Below, in pieces: positions 63,654 to 64,000 of a stretch of DNA of 64,000 nucleotides (position 1 is its first letter; each line of letters opens with the position of its first letter). Under the pieces are notes generated by a model that made no database searches, was not told where the DNA came from, and saw only the letters and a program-made list of their open reading frames with translations. Both the position numbers and the translations under genes were made by a program. The stretch comes from Alphaproteobacteria bacterium (lineage in GTDB: Bacteria > Pseudomonadota > Alphaproteobacteria > UBA8366): the NCBI GenBank assembly GCA_028281325.1, contig JANQKC010000010.1, forward strand, positions 248,001-312,000, given 5' to 3'.

Positions 63654-64000
63654 ATGCCCGATTGGTTGACGCTTCATGTCGCCGCACTCGTTCTGGTCGC
63701 CGCCTTGTTCGGCGGCATGCTGATGTTTGCGGCGCTCTTCACGCCATTGATCCACAGAAAACTGCCGGCCGACACGGCGGCCGGGTTCACCCGCGAGGTC
63801 TTTCCCGTCTATTACCGGGTGATGGGCATCCTTGCCCTGGTCGCCGCCTTGCCGTTGGTGCCGGCGCAGGCCTATTGGACCGAGATATCGATGCTGGTCT
63901 CCGCCGCCGTCGGCTTCGTCTTCGCCAACCTGGTGCTGCGGCCCAAGGCCAACGCCGCGCGCGACGCGGGACGGGACGGCTCGTTCCGCCGATTGCATCG
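63654..64000 (+). CDS. DUF4149 membrane protein, N-terminal part
   Basis: The first 115 codons of an open frame that leaves the window. Hydrophobic segments lie at about 5-30, 58-78 and 80-98. The start LTLHVAALVLVAALFGGMLMFAALFTPLI and VFPVYYRVM fit DUF4149, proposed by some annotations as a transmembrane cytochrome-related family. The start is the ATG at 63654, divergent from the ankyrin gene. The C-terminal part is not visible. Confidence 0.75.
   Translation, partial: MPDWLTLHVAALVLVAALFGGMLMFAALFTPLIHRKLPADTAAGFTREVFPVYYRVMGILALVAALPLVPAQAYWTEISMLVSAAVGFVFANLVLRPKANAARDAGRDGSFRRLH

Overview
The window is GC-rich, densely packed chromosomal DNA from an alphaproteobacterium, most likely of the Rhodospirillales type. 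This rests on gene content: ChvG/ChvI next to a short HprK with HPr and a mannose-type EIIA, an ActS/ActR (RegB/RegA) redox pair, AddAB instead of RecBCD, MmcB, a TIGR02300-type zinc protein, and the order cmk-rpsA-ihfB-lapA-like. Many gene pairs overlap by ATGA or GTGA, so operons are tightly coupled. I see no prophage, complete insertion sequence, rRNA or CRISPR array. No species can be named from sequence alone.

Layout. 1-2751: end of an iron-uptake locus (TonB-dependent receptor C-terminus, PepSY-type membrane protein, two small membrane proteins), then tRNA-Ala(GGC). 3137-15823: housekeeping run with aroA-cmk, rpsA, ihfB, a LapA-like protein, an AGE-family epimerase, pyrF-trpF, a palindromic repeat element, then trpB-trpA-accD-folC. 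15911-25058, minus strand: trxA, addA, addB, murU, amgK, tsaE (recombination repair, peptidoglycan sugar recycling, tRNA modification). 25144-31541, minus strand: ahcY, a DUF427 protein, HPr, EIIA, RapZ, HprK, ChvG and ChvI, a regulatory PTS without sugar permeases beside an envelope/acid two-component system. 31841-35114: a Sco-type copper protein, a HugZ-like protein and pckA.

35187-42199, minus strand: a YqaA-like membrane protein, a lipoprotein, a three-gene nitrile-hydratase-like set whose beta subunit is split in two and whose metal-binding alpha subunit starts with a His/Asp-rich tail, then a GST, a malate/lactate-type dehydrogenase and polA. 42320-48553: small accessory genes, an ABC ATPase without a permease beside it, a lipoprotein hydrolase whose stop codon lies inside tRNA-Arg(CCG), an AT-richer patch with a small zinc protein and a possible frameshifted gene, a His/Tyr-rich secreted protein, and an XRE-type regulator with a perfect 13-bp inverted repeat upstream. 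48991-64000: MmcB, a membrane-anchored J-domain-like protein, HldE, a PPP-type phosphatase, a degenerate EAL-like protein, ActR/ActS, a complete two-gene ABC exporter, a CobT-like protein lacking the usual catalytic-loop residues, a phosphoglycerate-mutase-type phosphatase, and several small poorly known proteins.

The strongest candidate for something unusual is the split-beta nitrile-hydratase-like operon (36272-37538). Next are the repeat element between trpF and trpB, the CobT-like and EAL-like proteins that look catalytically dead, the tRNA/hydrolase overlap, and the XRE gene with its operator.
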